From: Clostridiales bacterium
GTDB taxonomy: Bacteria > Bacillota > Clostridia > Christensenellales > Aristaeellaceae
DNA length: 49,079 nt
Direction of reading: 5' to 3'
Assembly (NCBI GenBank): GCA_004556545.1
Contig: SFGO01000030.1
Location: 1 to 49,079 of the forward strand
The notes under the pieces: model-generated
What the model saw: only the letters and a program-made list of their open reading frames with translations
What the model was told of the DNA's origin: nothing
Databases searched by the model: none
Shown: in pieces, positions 1-7,729 of the stretch
Position numbering within the stretch: the stretch's first letter is position 1
Layout of the letters: each line of letters opens with the position of its first letter
Translations under genes and position numbers: made by a program

Positions 1-1
1 A

Positions 2-79
2 AGCGTGGTTCCTATGAAGAATGGCTTCGTCATTGACTTCTTCGGAAATAATCAGTCTACAGCAACGATGAAAATATAA
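2..79 (+). CDS. C-terminal tail of an upstream gene (partial)
   Basis: One frame stays open from the left edge to a TAA at 77-79, ending in the residues FFGNNQSTATMKI. The other two plus frames close by positions 15 and 36. The stop lies 17 bases before the next ATG, with an AGAGAGG ribosome site between, the spacing of an operon. Only about 25 residues are visible, so no family can be assigned. In TerY-P loci a kinase or a second vWA gene would be expected near here, but that is inference. Confidence 0.4.
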   Translation, partial: SVVPMKNGFVIDFFGNNQSTATMKI

Positions 80-96
80 AAAGAGAGGTATAAATC

Positions 97-858
97 ATGT
101 CACTGTTAGATCAAGTTACTCCTTCTCCCCGCAAAATCATGACCCTGTTCTATGTCGTTGATACTTCTGGTAGTATGGCTGGCGACAAGATTGGCTCCGT
201 AAACTCTGCTATGGAAGAAGCAATCACCGTGGACTTGCCCGACATCTCCACTGCCAACGACGATGCTGAAATTCGTGTAGCTATCATGCAGTTCTCCAAC
301 GGTTGCTCTTGGATTACTCCTTCTTCCGGTCCTATCGGTATTGGTGATGTAATCTGGAACGACCTTCATACAAATGGTTTGACCGATCTTGGCGCTGCTT
401 GCACAGAGCTGGACAAGAAACTGTCCAGAAATGAGTTCCTTGAGTCTCAGACTGGCGCATACGCTCCCGTCATCCTGCTGTTCAGTGATGGCGGCCCTAC
501 CGATAATTGGGAAAAGGGGCTGGAACAGCTGAAAAAGAACAACTGGTTCAAGCACGCCATCAAGATTGCTATTGCTATCGGCGAAGATGCGGACAAAAGA
601 GTTCTGGCCACCTTTACCGGAACCCCCGAGTCTGTCATCGCGGTCAACGATAAGCACACGCTGAAAGCCCTTATTCGTAAGGTCAGTGTTCGCGCTTCGG
701 AGTTTCAGAGTCATAGCAAACAGACTTCTGACGTTGAAACCTCTCCTGAAGAAGATTCTGCAAATATCGTTCAGAAAGTAAAGGACGAAATCGTTCAGGA
801 AACGGGCGGAAGTGATACTCCCATTCAGGTCGATGATAGCGGCTGGGGCGATTGGTAA
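97..858 (+). CDS. TerY-like von Willebrand factor A domain protein
   Basis: This 253-residue cytoplasmic vWA protein has a complete metal-ion-dependent adhesion site: DTSGS at residues 22-26, Thr96 in GLTDLG, and Asp131 in FSDGGPTD. The domain fills residues 13-200. A flexible acidic tail follows and ends in the tryptophan-rich DSGWGDW, which looks like a docking peptide. No signal peptide or membrane segment is seen. The start has an AGAGAGG site 8-10 bases upstream. It is the first gene fully inside the window and lies 21 bases before a PP2C gene. TerY-type vWA proteins are known partners of PP2C phosphatases and kinases in tellurite/stress and anti-phage modules, probably as metal-dependent scaffolds. 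Unlike many TerY proteins it lacks a fused C-terminal zinc ribbon; a separate gene at 6299 appears to supply one. Confidence 0.85.
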   Translation: MSLLDQVTPSPRKIMTLFYVVDTSGSMAGDKIGSVNSAMEEAITVDLPDISTANDDAEIRVAIMQFSNGCSWITPSSGPIGIGDVIWNDLHTNGLTDLGAACTELDKKLSRNEFLESQTGAYAPVILLFSDGGPTDNWEKGLEQLKKNNWFKHAIKIAIAIGEDADKRVLATFTGTPESVIAVNDKHTLKALIRKVSVRASEFQSHSKQTSDVETSPEEDSANIVQKVKDEIVQETGGSDTPIQVDDSGWGDW

Positions 859-879
859 ACCCCATTTCGGAGGAAAGCA

Positions 880-2223
880 ATGAATACAATATATGATTTC
901 GCTTTTTCCGAACAAGGATACAATCACATCAAATCGGATAAGGTATGCCAGGATTCTTCTGGTTGCTATTCCGACAATTCAATGGCTGTCGTTGTTGTTG
1001 CTGATGGTCACGGAAGCGACAATTATCCAAGAACGGATAGAGGATCGAGTTTTGCTGTTGAAGCTACGATTACCGCCGTTAGAGAGTTTATAAAAACCGT
1101 AGAAGAAAGCGCGGTTGATATTTCTACAGACAGTGAAGCCTATTTGGAGCAGCTGGCAAAGAATATCTTGGCTAATTGGTATGCGGCTGTTGATGCTGAT
1201 TTGGAAAAGTATCCTTTTTCGGACGAAGAACTGTCTAAGGTTTCCGAAAAGTACAAGAAAAGATATATGTCTGGTCAAAGTCAGGAAAAAGCATATGGCA
1301 CTACTCTGATTGCTGCTTGCCAGACAAAAAATTATTGGTTCGGCTTACAAATTGGCGATGGTAAATGCGTCTGTATTTCGCAGGATGGTTCCATGTACGA
1401 ACCCATCCCGTGGGACGAGGATTGCCAAGCAAACATAACTACCTCTATCTGTGATTCCGAAGCGATAGAAGAATTCCGTTACTTCTTTACGAGGGAATGT
1501 CCCATTGCGACGCTGATGGGAACGGATGGAATAGATGATTCCTATGCGAACACAGAGGAAATGTATGTTCTCTACCGTTCTATCCTTGCTATTTTCGCAG
1601 AGCATGGTCGTGAAACGGGAGAAGCCGAAATCCAAGCATTTTTGCCGGGACTTTCTCGCAAAGGCAGCGGTGATGATGTTTCTATCGCCGGTATGGTCTC
1701 TGCAACGCTTTCAACAGCATTCATCGAAGTGCTGAAGGCACAGTGCGAATTTTCGAATGCCAAGGCCCAGCGAGAGCAGGCAGAACGTGAAGTTACACTC
1801 GCTGCCGAAAAGCAAGAGTATGTGCTGGCGGCTATGAAAAAGGCGAAGATGAACTATGATCTTTGTATTCAAAAAGCAAATGAAGCACAAGAAGCCATAG
1901 CGGCTGCTCAGCAAACCCAAGAAGATGCAGTTAAGAGGTTTAAGACTGCTGAGATTGCGCTTTCTTCTGCTGCTGCGGCGTACCAAAGCAGCATCACTCC
2001 GGATGGAGCAGTTATATCAGAGGACTTTGAAACTGAAACCGAGGCCCCTGACGAGCATTTGAATGCTGAGATTTCTGCTCCTCCATCCGTTGATTCAGAA
2101 CAGAAAAGTGAGCTGTCTGCCCCTGAAAAAACAGATGTAATTAGCTTCATTGAGAGTGAAAAATCTTCAAAAACAATTATTGATCAGTTTTCTATTGGAG
2201 AGGACGGTATGGAGGGCCAATAG
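880..2223 (+). CDS. PP2C-family serine/threonine phosphatase with coiled-coil tail
   Basis: Residues 1-275 form a PP2C (PPM) metal-dependent phosphatase domain. The metal-binding signature is visible: QD at 24-25, ADGHG at 41-45, GTT at 140-142, GD at 159-160, GTDG at 214-217 and SGDDVS at 263-268. Residues about 285-375 are rich in Ala, Glu, Lys and Gln and should form a coiled coil. The last 70 residues are acidic and probably disordered. It would remove phosphate from Ser/Thr on a partner protein, and in TerY-P systems it opposes a kinase. No kinase is visible in the window, so one may lie upstream. A GGAGG site lies just before the ATG. The coiled-coil extension is not part of the minimal PP2C fold and may bind the coiled-coil protein encoded at 5360. 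Confidence 0.88.
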   Translation: MNTIYDFAFSEQGYNHIKSDKVCQDSSGCYSDNSMAVVVVADGHGSDNYPRTDRGSSFAVEATITAVREFIKTVEESAVDISTDSEAYLEQLAKNILANWYAAVDADLEKYPFSDEELSKVSEKYKKRYMSGQSQEKAYGTTLIAACQTKNYWFGLQIGDGKCVCISQDGSMYEPIPWDEDCQANITTSICDSEAIEEFRYFFTRECPIATLMGTDGIDDSYANTEEMYVLYRSILAIFAEHGRETGEAEIQAFLPGLSRKGSGDDVSIAGMVSATLSTAFIEVLKAQCEFSNAKAQREQAEREVTLAAEKQEYVLAAMKKAKMNYDLCIQKANEAQEAIAAAQQTQEDAVKRFKTAEIALSSAAAAYQSSITPDGAVISEDFETETEAPDEHLNAEISAPPSVDSEQKSELSAPEKTDVISFIESEKSSKTIIDQFSIGEDGMEGQ

Positions 2224-2285
2224 GGCACCCGGTGAATACAACTCATGCTGTGTAATGCAGAAAAATATTGCAGTGAGATGAACAT

Positions 2286-5200
2286 ATGAACCTTAAACAG
2301 ATATTGCATGGTCATGCTGTCACTCTCTTGGAAAGGCAGTCTACAAAGGCAATTTTGAGTGATGCCCTTAATAACGATGTTCCCAAAATCAACGCCCTTA
2401 TGAATGCGTATGATATAGGTATCGTTACATCCATTCAATCGCAATTCCCGCTTGGAAATCTGGAGCGCAGCAATGCAATTACCAAACTGATTAAGCAGCA
2501 TTCGATGCTTGAAGACAAGGCAACTTGGGCTGTGGATCAGTGGATTGCTGCAATTGATGGCGCTGTTATCAGAGAGATGCAGGCGGCACGAGCACAATTG
2601 GATAAAGAAAAAGAAGAAAGGCTCTTGGGAGGTAAAAAAGAGCTGTGGGGAGATATGGAACTTCCGAGTTCGCATGACGATCCGGCTGAGCCAACAGCGA
2701 TAGATTTCACAGATAAGTCCGACCAGGTTGATTACTATACGAATGTCCGCCTGAATAAAATCCAAGGCAAAATATACATCCCTTGTGGCGTAGGCAATAC
2801 GGACAATGGCTTTTTTATTTGCGGTATAAGTGAAAAGCATTGCAGTGAAGCTCCTACCGTTTTTGCATTGGTTTATAACTACCTTGTTAGGAATAGCTGT
2901 ATTACGCCGGAAGACTACCCGCACTATTTGAACACCATATCTACTACATTCCAAATAAACTATCAGCGCGTGTTCCGGTTGATGATGATTATTCTTCAGC
3001 TGATAAAGAATGGCGCAGTTGGCCAAAAACTTGACCTAATTTACTCTGGCAAAGGCGAAGAACTGAATATAGCTATTGCGATCATCAACGACTACGTTGC
3101 TCGTTTTTTAAGGCTTATGAGAGTCGGCAAGAAGTGCCGCCTTGAAAGAACAACTCAAAGTAAAAATGCAATTAAAATCTCTCTTGACAAGAAGATCAAT
3201 GGTGTCTATATTGAAGAAAACAAAGTCCCTTGCAACGCCCGCGAGCTTTGGCTTGGAGAAAAAATCAATTATCAGCTCGATACCGACTTGCTTCCGGATC
3301 TTGAGTATTTGCTTGGCGAAATTTCTCCTTTTGATTCTTTCAAGGAAGGACAGTTTATCGCCCTGAAAAACATGTTGGGAACGAACGCCCACTCCATTTG
3401 CATTATGCCTACCGGTAGCGGCAAGTCTTTGATTTTTTACTTTGCATCGTTGCTGCAGCCTCTGCCAATGTTTATTCTTGCACCTACAGAGATTTTGATT
3501 GAAGATCAGATTAGAAACTTAAAAAAGTTCCATCATATGGACAATGTATCTCATCTGAAATTGACAACTGACAATGATTTCAGTCAATTTGAGATGCGAA
3601 ATAGTTTGATGTACCTTACACCTGCCACTTTCCAAAATAGACATTTGTTGGTAAAATGCCGACATATCAATAGCGGACATGAGTTCATAAGGAATGAGCA
3701 GTCAAGAGTAATGCAGGAACTCAAGGTGGCTCCGGGACCGTCTATCTCCTATGTGGTGCTGGACGAAATCCATTGCCTTTCTAACTGGGGCCATGATTTC
3801 CGTCCGGAGTATTTGATGCTCTCGAAGTTTTTGAATAAGTTTTTAGACAGGATTACCTTCCTTGGCTTTACAGCGACTGCGAATTATACGGTTGTTGAGG
3901 ATATCCAGCAGCAGTTGAAAATTCCACAGCAAAACATTTTTTCGCCTATTGCATTTGAAAAGTACAACATTTCTTATCATTTTCAAGCACTTCATAGCTT
4001 TGACGAAATGCTTGAAAGAGTGTGCGAAGTTGTGGGTGAGCAAATACGAAGGAATGAACGAACCATCGTTTTTACCAAGAACGATGCGGTCTCCTTCCAG
4101 GTGGCCCAGGCGATTGGCTATGAGGCAGATGTTTTCCAAAAAGAAAACACATACGCATACCATTTGTTTGCGGATGAGAAATGCAGGGTGTTGGTTGCAA
4201 GCGAAGAACTTGGTATTGGTATCAATTTGCCGAATGTTCAAAACATTATTCACTTTGGCCTGCCCGTATCAAAAAATGAATTTGTTCAAGAGATCGGACG
4301 AGCTGGACGAGCCAATGAAGCTGTAAACTCATATGTGTTTTATCTTGACCCTGTACCAGATAATGTTCCATCGATTTTACTCAAACGAGAGCTTGAAATT
4401 CCGAATATAGCTCAGATTCTCAACAACATCAGCAATGATTATTCTGACTGCTATCGCAAACTCAACAACAATATCGACTCCAAGGAAGATTTGCTCGGAA
4501 AAATCATGGAAATCTATGACGATTTGAACCGAACTGGTCGCGATATCAATACGCGGAAGTATCCCATCGCAACTGTTAACATGACCAAAAAATACATATA
4601 TATGCTATACGTGATAGGTTTCATTAAAGACTGGTATTCGTATTCCACGGATGAAACCAGTGGTCAAATGGAAATAATGATGACGCTGGGTAATGACTGT
4701 GATTTGAACCGTGTGAAAAAATGCGCGACAGAATACTATGATTCGCTTGGCTCTAATCGGGAACAAATCGTTAAAACGCAGCGAGCAGCAGACGTTCCCA
4801 CTGTAATCAAGATTTTGGACTTCCTTGAGTTTGCAGAAGCGAACAAGGAGAGCGATAGCGAGAAAGTAACTGAGGAGATCAGAGAGTATTTCACACTGCC
4901 ATTCATTGAAATTAAGAGCGATGAGATCTACTATTCCAAACTTTCACTCAAAGAAATTGCAGATAAGGTCGCACAAGGAATAGGGCGCAATACGCTGACT
5001 AATGTAGAACGAATCAACAGCAATCGGTACATGTATAATTTGGATTGCTTCTTGTTCCTTGGCAATCTGAAACTGTATGCGCGTTTTGATAAGAGCAGAT
5101 TTGACCGCATTATCAGAAATACACCCGCCAAACAAAATAAGGAGCTGATGGATGCCATCAGCAGGGTTTTTGCCAAGCTGAATGCCGAAGGACGATTTGA

Positions 5201-5342
5201 GACCATTCGCTGTTTGAGTGAAATCGGAACACTATTCGGCGGTGACCCAATTAGTATATGCGATGCATTTTATAAAAGCGCGGATAAGGATACTGTTTAC
5301 TATGGAATGTTAGCAACACGGCTGAACAAGCAGTTTTGCTGA
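2286..5342 (+). CDS. RecQ-like superfamily 2 helicase, large form
   Basis: This 1018-residue protein carries a RecQ-type helicase core. Motif 0 is FKEGQ at 352-356, motif I PTGSGKS at 375-381, and motif II DEIHCLSNWGHDFRPEY at 493-509, nearly the RecQ consensus. Motif III is TATA at 529-532 and motif VI QEIGRAGR at 668-675. It should use ATP to move on or unwind nucleic acid. The first 340 residues and the 340 after the core match nothing I recognise; the canonical RecQ zinc-binding cysteine cluster and HRDC domain are not obvious. It follows the PP2C gene by 62 bases and precedes the membrane coiled-coil gene by 17, so it belongs to the same operon. Helicases recur in DNA-processing and defence variants of Ter loci, which suggests it is the nucleic-acid-acting part of the module. 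Function and substrate are inferred. Confidence 0.85.
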   Translation: MNLKQILHGHAVTLLERQSTKAILSDALNNDVPKINALMNAYDIGIVTSIQSQFPLGNLERSNAITKLIKQHSMLEDKATWAVDQWIAAIDGAVIREMQAARAQLDKEKEERLLGGKKELWGDMELPSSHDDPAEPTAIDFTDKSDQVDYYTNVRLNKIQGKIYIPCGVGNTDNGFFICGISEKHCSEAPTVFALVYNYLVRNSCITPEDYPHYLNTISTTFQINYQRVFRLMMIILQLIKNGAVGQKLDLIYSGKGEELNIAIAIINDYVARFLRLMRVGKKCRLERTTQSKNAIKISLDKKINGVYIEENKVPCNARELWLGEKINYQLDTDLLPDLEYLLGEISPFDSFKEGQFIALKNMLGTNAHSICIMPTGSGKSLIFYFASLLQPLPMFILAPTEILIEDQIRNLKKFHHMDNVSHLKLTTDNDFSQFEMRNSLMYLTPATFQNRHLLVKCRHINSGHEFIRNEQSRVMQELKVAPGPSISYVVLDEIHCLSNWGHDFRPEYLMLSKFLNKFLDRITFLGFTATANYTVVEDIQQQLKIPQQNIFSPIAFEKYNISYHFQALHSFDEMLERVCEVVGEQIRRNERTIVFTKNDAVSFQVAQAIGYEADVFQKENTYAYHLFADEKCRVLVASEELGIGINLPNVQNIIHFGLPVSKNEFVQEIGRAGRANEAVNSYVFYLDPVPDNVPSILLKRELEIPNIAQILNNISNDYSDCYRKLNNNIDSKEDLLGKIMEIYDDLNRTGRDINTRKYPIATVNMTKKYIYMLYVIGFIKDWYSYSTDETSGQMEIMMTLGNDCDLNRVKKCATEYYDSLGSNREQIVKTQRAADVPTVIKILDFLEFAEANKESDSEKVTEEIREYFTLPFIEIKSDEIYYSKLSLKEIADKVAQGIGRNTLTNVERINSNRYMYNLDCFLFLGNLKLYARFDKSRFDRIIRNTPAKQNKELMDAISRVFAKLNAEGRFETIRCLSEIGTLFGGDPISICDAFYKSADKDTVYYGMLATRLNKQFC

Positions 5343-5359
5343 TAGAAAGGAGAACATAT

Positions 5360-6286
5360 ATGCTTACAACCCTTCAGGAACTGGAACGAGAGATAGATCA
5401 TTTCCACAAAAACATAAAGGACTCAAACGAATTGATGAAGATTTTGATGTCTGTCGCTTCTCTTACAAAAACACAAACAGAATCTTTTGAAGTTCGTACC
5501 AAAGCGTTGCAAGACGAATTGGAGAAACTGCCACCAGAGCTGAGTGATTTGTTCCAAAAGAAAGCTGAGAAGTTTGTACAGGAAGTTCGCAATGAACATC
5601 AGTCGTACCAAACCGCTGTTGCGACCCTCATGGAAAAATATAGCGAAAAGGTTTCCCTTGCAGAAAGCGCAATCTCTCAGGTACCGGGTGTATTGAAAGC
5701 CCAAGCAGAAGCTACCCAAAAGCGCCATTTAGAGGAATTGGCGAAGGCCGAAGTTGCTTATTCTCAAACGCTGACTTCTTCGATGGAGAGCTATACTATC
5801 CGAGTCGCCGATGCGGCAGGAGCCATCACGAAGGTTCCCGAGAATTTGGATGCTCAGCTGCAAAAAGACCGTGCGGAACATATTGCAGGGCTAAAGCAAG
5901 TTCAAGAGCAGTACGCGGCTGATTTGGCAAGAGTAAATGAGGCGTTTGCAAAACAGCTTCAAGCTGTGATTGAAAATATTCAAGCCGTTCAGGGGCAGAT
6001 GAAGGAGAACTCCGATCAACAGTACGGCGCATTTTTGAAAGAACTTGAGAAAATGATGAATGCTCGTTTGGCGCAGCTTTCCGATACTGAAAAGCGTGTT
6101 GTAGATCTAAGTCAACGGCTTGAAGCGAAATATGATGCTTTCGTTGCCAGGCTCGAAGCCACAAACATGGATCAGCTGTATAAGTATTGTCAGAACATGA
6201 ATAAGTCCATCAATACAAAGCTGGGCATTGCCTTGGGCGGCGTTGCTGTCGCTCTGATTGTATCTATTATTTCTTTGTTTATATAA
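5360..6286 (+). CDS. coiled-coil protein with C-terminal membrane anchor
   Basis: About 308 residues, almost entirely helical and charged, with heptad-like Leu/Ala/Glu/Lys patterns from about residue 5 to 280. A single hydrophobic segment of about 20 residues at the extreme C terminus (IALGGVAVALIVSIISLFI) marks it as a tail-anchored membrane protein with a long cytoplasmic rod. Three similar blocks (AESAISQVPGVLKAQAE, ADAAGAITKVPENLDAQLQ and the stretch around VIENIQAVQGQ) recur about every 60 residues, suggesting an internal repeat. I chose the ATG at 5360, which has AAAGGAG 8 bases upstream, over an in-frame TTG at 5336 that overlaps the helicase. It could hold the phosphatase/vWA/helicase complex at the membrane or sense membrane state. 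No enzyme motif is seen. Confidence 0.75.
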   Translation: MLTTLQELEREIDHFHKNIKDSNELMKILMSVASLTKTQTESFEVRTKALQDELEKLPPELSDLFQKKAEKFVQEVRNEHQSYQTAVATLMEKYSEKVSLAESAISQVPGVLKAQAEATQKRHLEELAKAEVAYSQTLTSSMESYTIRVADAAGAITKVPENLDAQLQKDRAEHIAGLKQVQEQYAADLARVNEAFAKQLQAVIENIQAVQGQMKENSDQQYGAFLKELEKMMNARLAQLSDTEKRVVDLSQRLEAKYDAFVARLEATNMDQLYKYCQNMNKSINTKLGIALGGVAVALIVSIISLFI

Positions 6287-6298
6287 GGAGGTTAGATC

Positions 6299-6643
6299 AT
6301 GACTGCCGTTATTGCGCTGAGCAAATGCGCTCAGACAAAGAAAATGTATGGTATTCGTTTTGAGCGTACTAGACGCGATTGGAAATATACTTGGGCATTT
6401 CCGATTCAAGAAAAGGCTGCTCTTCATGAAGAATACGACAAGACTACGATTACCGGCGCGTTGATCCAAGGAGAAGAGTACCCTGGATGCCCTTATTGCG
6501 GAGCAAAAGGATTTTTTTACTGTAGCTGCGGCAAATTAAATTGTTGGAATGGAGACTCAAGCATCGCCACATGCCGTTGGTGTGGTGCTACTGGTAAACT
6601 AACCCGTGGTATTGACAGCATAAATATTACAAGTAATATGTGA
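6299..6643 (+). CDS. stand-alone TerY-C-like zinc-ribbon protein
   Basis: This 114-residue protein has a basic, aromatic N-terminal part (residues 8-45) followed by a dense cysteine array: CPYC at 64-67, CSC at 75-77, C82 and CRWC at 92-95. Seven cysteines within 32 residues indicate two zinc-ribbon knuckles. Spacing and context fit the TerY-C metal-binding domain, which is usually fused to the C terminus of TerY vWA proteins. Here it appears as a separate gene and would complete the zinc-less vWA protein at 97. It starts 12 bases after the coiled-coil gene with a TAAGGAGG site and is the last gene of the operon. The family assignment is from memory of the motif and could be confirmed by a profile search; the zinc-binding prediction is firmer. 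Confidence 0.7.
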   Translation: MTAVIALSKCAQTKKMYGIRFERTRRDWKYTWAFPIQEKAALHEEYDKTTITGALIQGEEYPGCPYCGAKGFFYCSCGKLNCWNGDSSIATCRWCGATGKLTRGIDSINITSNM

Positions 6644-6660
6644 TGTGTATATCGCATTTT

Positions 6661-6746
6661 TCTTCAAATATTTTGCAGAAAGTACCTTTTCCGTGTTAGC
6701 CTTTTACAGGCTGCGAATCCTGCTTACCCCTGCTTTTGACAAAGAG
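6661..6746 (-). repeat. dispersed repeat, copy A
   Basis: Read on the minus strand, this stretch matches 7467-7552 on the plus strand: both contain CTCTTT, TCAAAAGC, GCAGGATTCGCA, CCTGTAAAA and AACACGGAA in the same order and spacing over about 58 bases. The similarity weakens towards TGAAGAAAA. The two copies lie in opposite orientation on either side of the three tRNA genes. It is non-coding; the short open frames here are by-products of the repeat. Confidence 0.7.
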
Positions 6747-6800
6747 CATTCTTTTCAGCGGCTTTCGGGCCGCCGTTTGATGTATAGAAGAAGGTACAAG

Positions 6801-6834
6801 AAAAGCGCTTTCCCGAACCGGGAAGCGCTTTCTT
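6801..6834. terminator. hairpin terminator after tRNA cluster / island operon
   Basis: AAGCGCTTTCCCG (6803-6815) pairs with CGGGAAGCGCTT (6819-6830) apart from one bulged T, around an AAC loop. On the minus strand it is followed by TTTTCTT, so it fits best as the terminator of the tRNA operon. On the plus strand it is followed by TCTT and may also stop readthrough from the helicase operon. Confidence 0.65.
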
Positions 6835-6860
6835 ATCCTATGAATCGCCTTGCGGCGGTT

Positions 6861-6935
6861 TGGCTGGGGTAGCAGGATTTGAACCTACGAATGCGGGAGT
6901 CAAAGTCCCGTGCCTTACCGCTTGGCGATACCCCA
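6861..6935 (-). tRNA. tRNA-Gln (anticodon TTG)
   Basis: The minus strand gives a full cloverleaf. The acceptor TGGGGTA pairs with TACCCCA, the D arm is GCCAAGCGGTAAGGC, the anticodon loop is ACTTTGACT with TTG, the T arm contains GGTTCGAATCC, and CCA is encoded. It is the last of three tRNAs, so its 3' end faces the AT-rich helicase operon. Such 3' ends are common sites of island integration. Confidence 0.95.
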
Positions 6936-6953
6936 AAAAAGGATATAAAAAAA

Positions 6954-7029
6954 TGGGGTGAGTGATGGGGTTCGAACCCATGACATCCAGAGCCACAATC
7001 TGGCGCTCTACCACTGAACTACACCCACC
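6954..7029 (-). tRNA. tRNA-His (anticodon GTG)
   Basis: The acceptor GTGGGTG pairs with CACTCAC, and the extra G at position -1 faces C73 as expected only for histidine tRNA. The anticodon loop GATTGTGGC gives GTG, the T loop is GTTCGAAC, and CCA is encoded. It lies between the Gln and Arg genes in one transcription unit. Confidence 0.95.
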
Positions 7030-7034
7030 ATGTC

Positions 7035-7111
<77 letters not shown>

Positions 7112-7165
7112 AAACCGTGCGACCCAGGAAACAAGCCCTACAGGTTTATCCGCTGACAAGATAGG

Positions 7166-7194
7166 ATTTTACCATGTTTGGCGGGTGCTGTCAA
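7166..7194 (-). promoter_or_regulatory. tRNA operon promoter
   Basis: On the minus strand a perfect -35 TTGACA (7194-7189) and -10 TAAAAT (7171-7166) are separated by 17 bases. This is a strong vegetative promoter pointing at tRNA-Arg. Confidence 0.85.
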
Positions 7195-7373
7195 CTAGAT
7201 TTTCCGTTTTTTCTTCCCTAAAAACGTATTTTTCCGGAAAACAGCCTCCATTTCCCGTCACTTTGACACAAAATTCGTGAACATTACAAAAATCAATTTT
7301 TCTGCAATAGTTTTTTCTTATTTTCTACATGATTTTGCCTCACCTGTCCGCTATAGTATTCGTGCAATCAGTT

Positions 7374-7399
7374 AGTGTCGGAGTGCGGACTCGGACACT
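7374..7399. other. hairpin, possible small-RNA element
   Basis: AGTGTCGGAGT (7374-7384) pairs with ACTCGGACACT (7389-7399) apart from one central mismatch, around a GCGG loop. It lies 9 bases before a strong terminator-like hairpin. Confidence 0.5.
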
Positions 7400-7407
7400 T
7401 CCTCTCC

Positions 7408-7446
7408 AAAAATCGGAGCTGCCTTGCGGAGGGCGGCTCCGATTTT
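7408..7446. terminator. terminator-like hairpin
   Basis: AATCGGAGC (7411-7419) pairs with GCTCCGATT (7436-7444), and GCC/GGC extends the stem. T runs follow on both strands (TTTT on plus, TTTTT on minus), so it could end transcription either way. Confidence 0.65.
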
Positions 7447-7466
7447 CCATATCCGCGTTTTTCTGT

Positions 7467-7552
7467 CTCTTTATCAAAAGCTGGGCTGCGCAGGATTCGC
7501 AACCTGTAAAATGCGAACACGGAAGCTGCAGAAATTATGAAGAAAAGATTGC
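7467..7552 (+). repeat. dispersed repeat, copy B
   Basis: This is the inverted partner of the repeat at 6661-6746. Over the best 58 bases roughly four in five positions agree, including GCAGGATTCGCA and AACACGGAA. It lacks about 12 bases present in copy A after AACACGGAA. Confidence 0.7.
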
Positions 7553-7622
7553 TGCTGGACTCTCCATTCAAGCAATCACTTTAATCGCAGCCCAAACAAA
7601 CCCAGATTGAAGTCGCCGAAAG

Positions 7623-7670
7623 AATGAAGGCAATACCGCACAAATGAGGTGGTGCAGTATTGCCTTCATT
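7623..7670. repeat. palindromic element sharing ends with the 14540 MITE
   Basis: AATGAAGGCAATACCGCAC (7623-7641) and GTGCAGTATTGCCTTCATT (7652-7670) form a 19-bp stem with one mismatch around a 10-base loop. The sequence GGCAATACCGCACAAATGAGGTGG closely matches the inverted right end of the element at 14540-14693. It looks like an internally deleted copy. It lies 60 bases past the end of the glycosidase gene and could also terminate it. Confidence 0.65.
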
Positions 7671-7729
7671 AAATGAAAAAATAAATTTCGAATTTCCATA
7701 TGGAAATTGCGGCAGAAATGAGGATGATT

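Larger units (their letters stand above)
7112..7729. other. intergenic region, no gene
   Basis: These 618 bases hold the tRNA promoter, two consecutive hairpins at 7374-7446, the second copy of a dispersed repeat and the palindrome at 7623-7670. No open frame here has a convincing start or composition. A weak TATAGT at 7352-7357 upstream of the hairpins leaves room for a small RNA. Confidence 0.6.

Noticed and set aside
97..6643. Interpretation as a tellurite-resistance (ter) operon
   Set aside because: No TerD, TerB, TerC or TerZ gene is visible, only the TerY-type partners, so tellurite resistance is not supported.
6645..6872. 75-codon open frame after the zinc-ribbon gene
   Set aside because: It lies in a dispersed repeat and a terminator and runs into tRNA-Gln; a related frame at 7368-7571 arises from the inverted copy of the same repeat.
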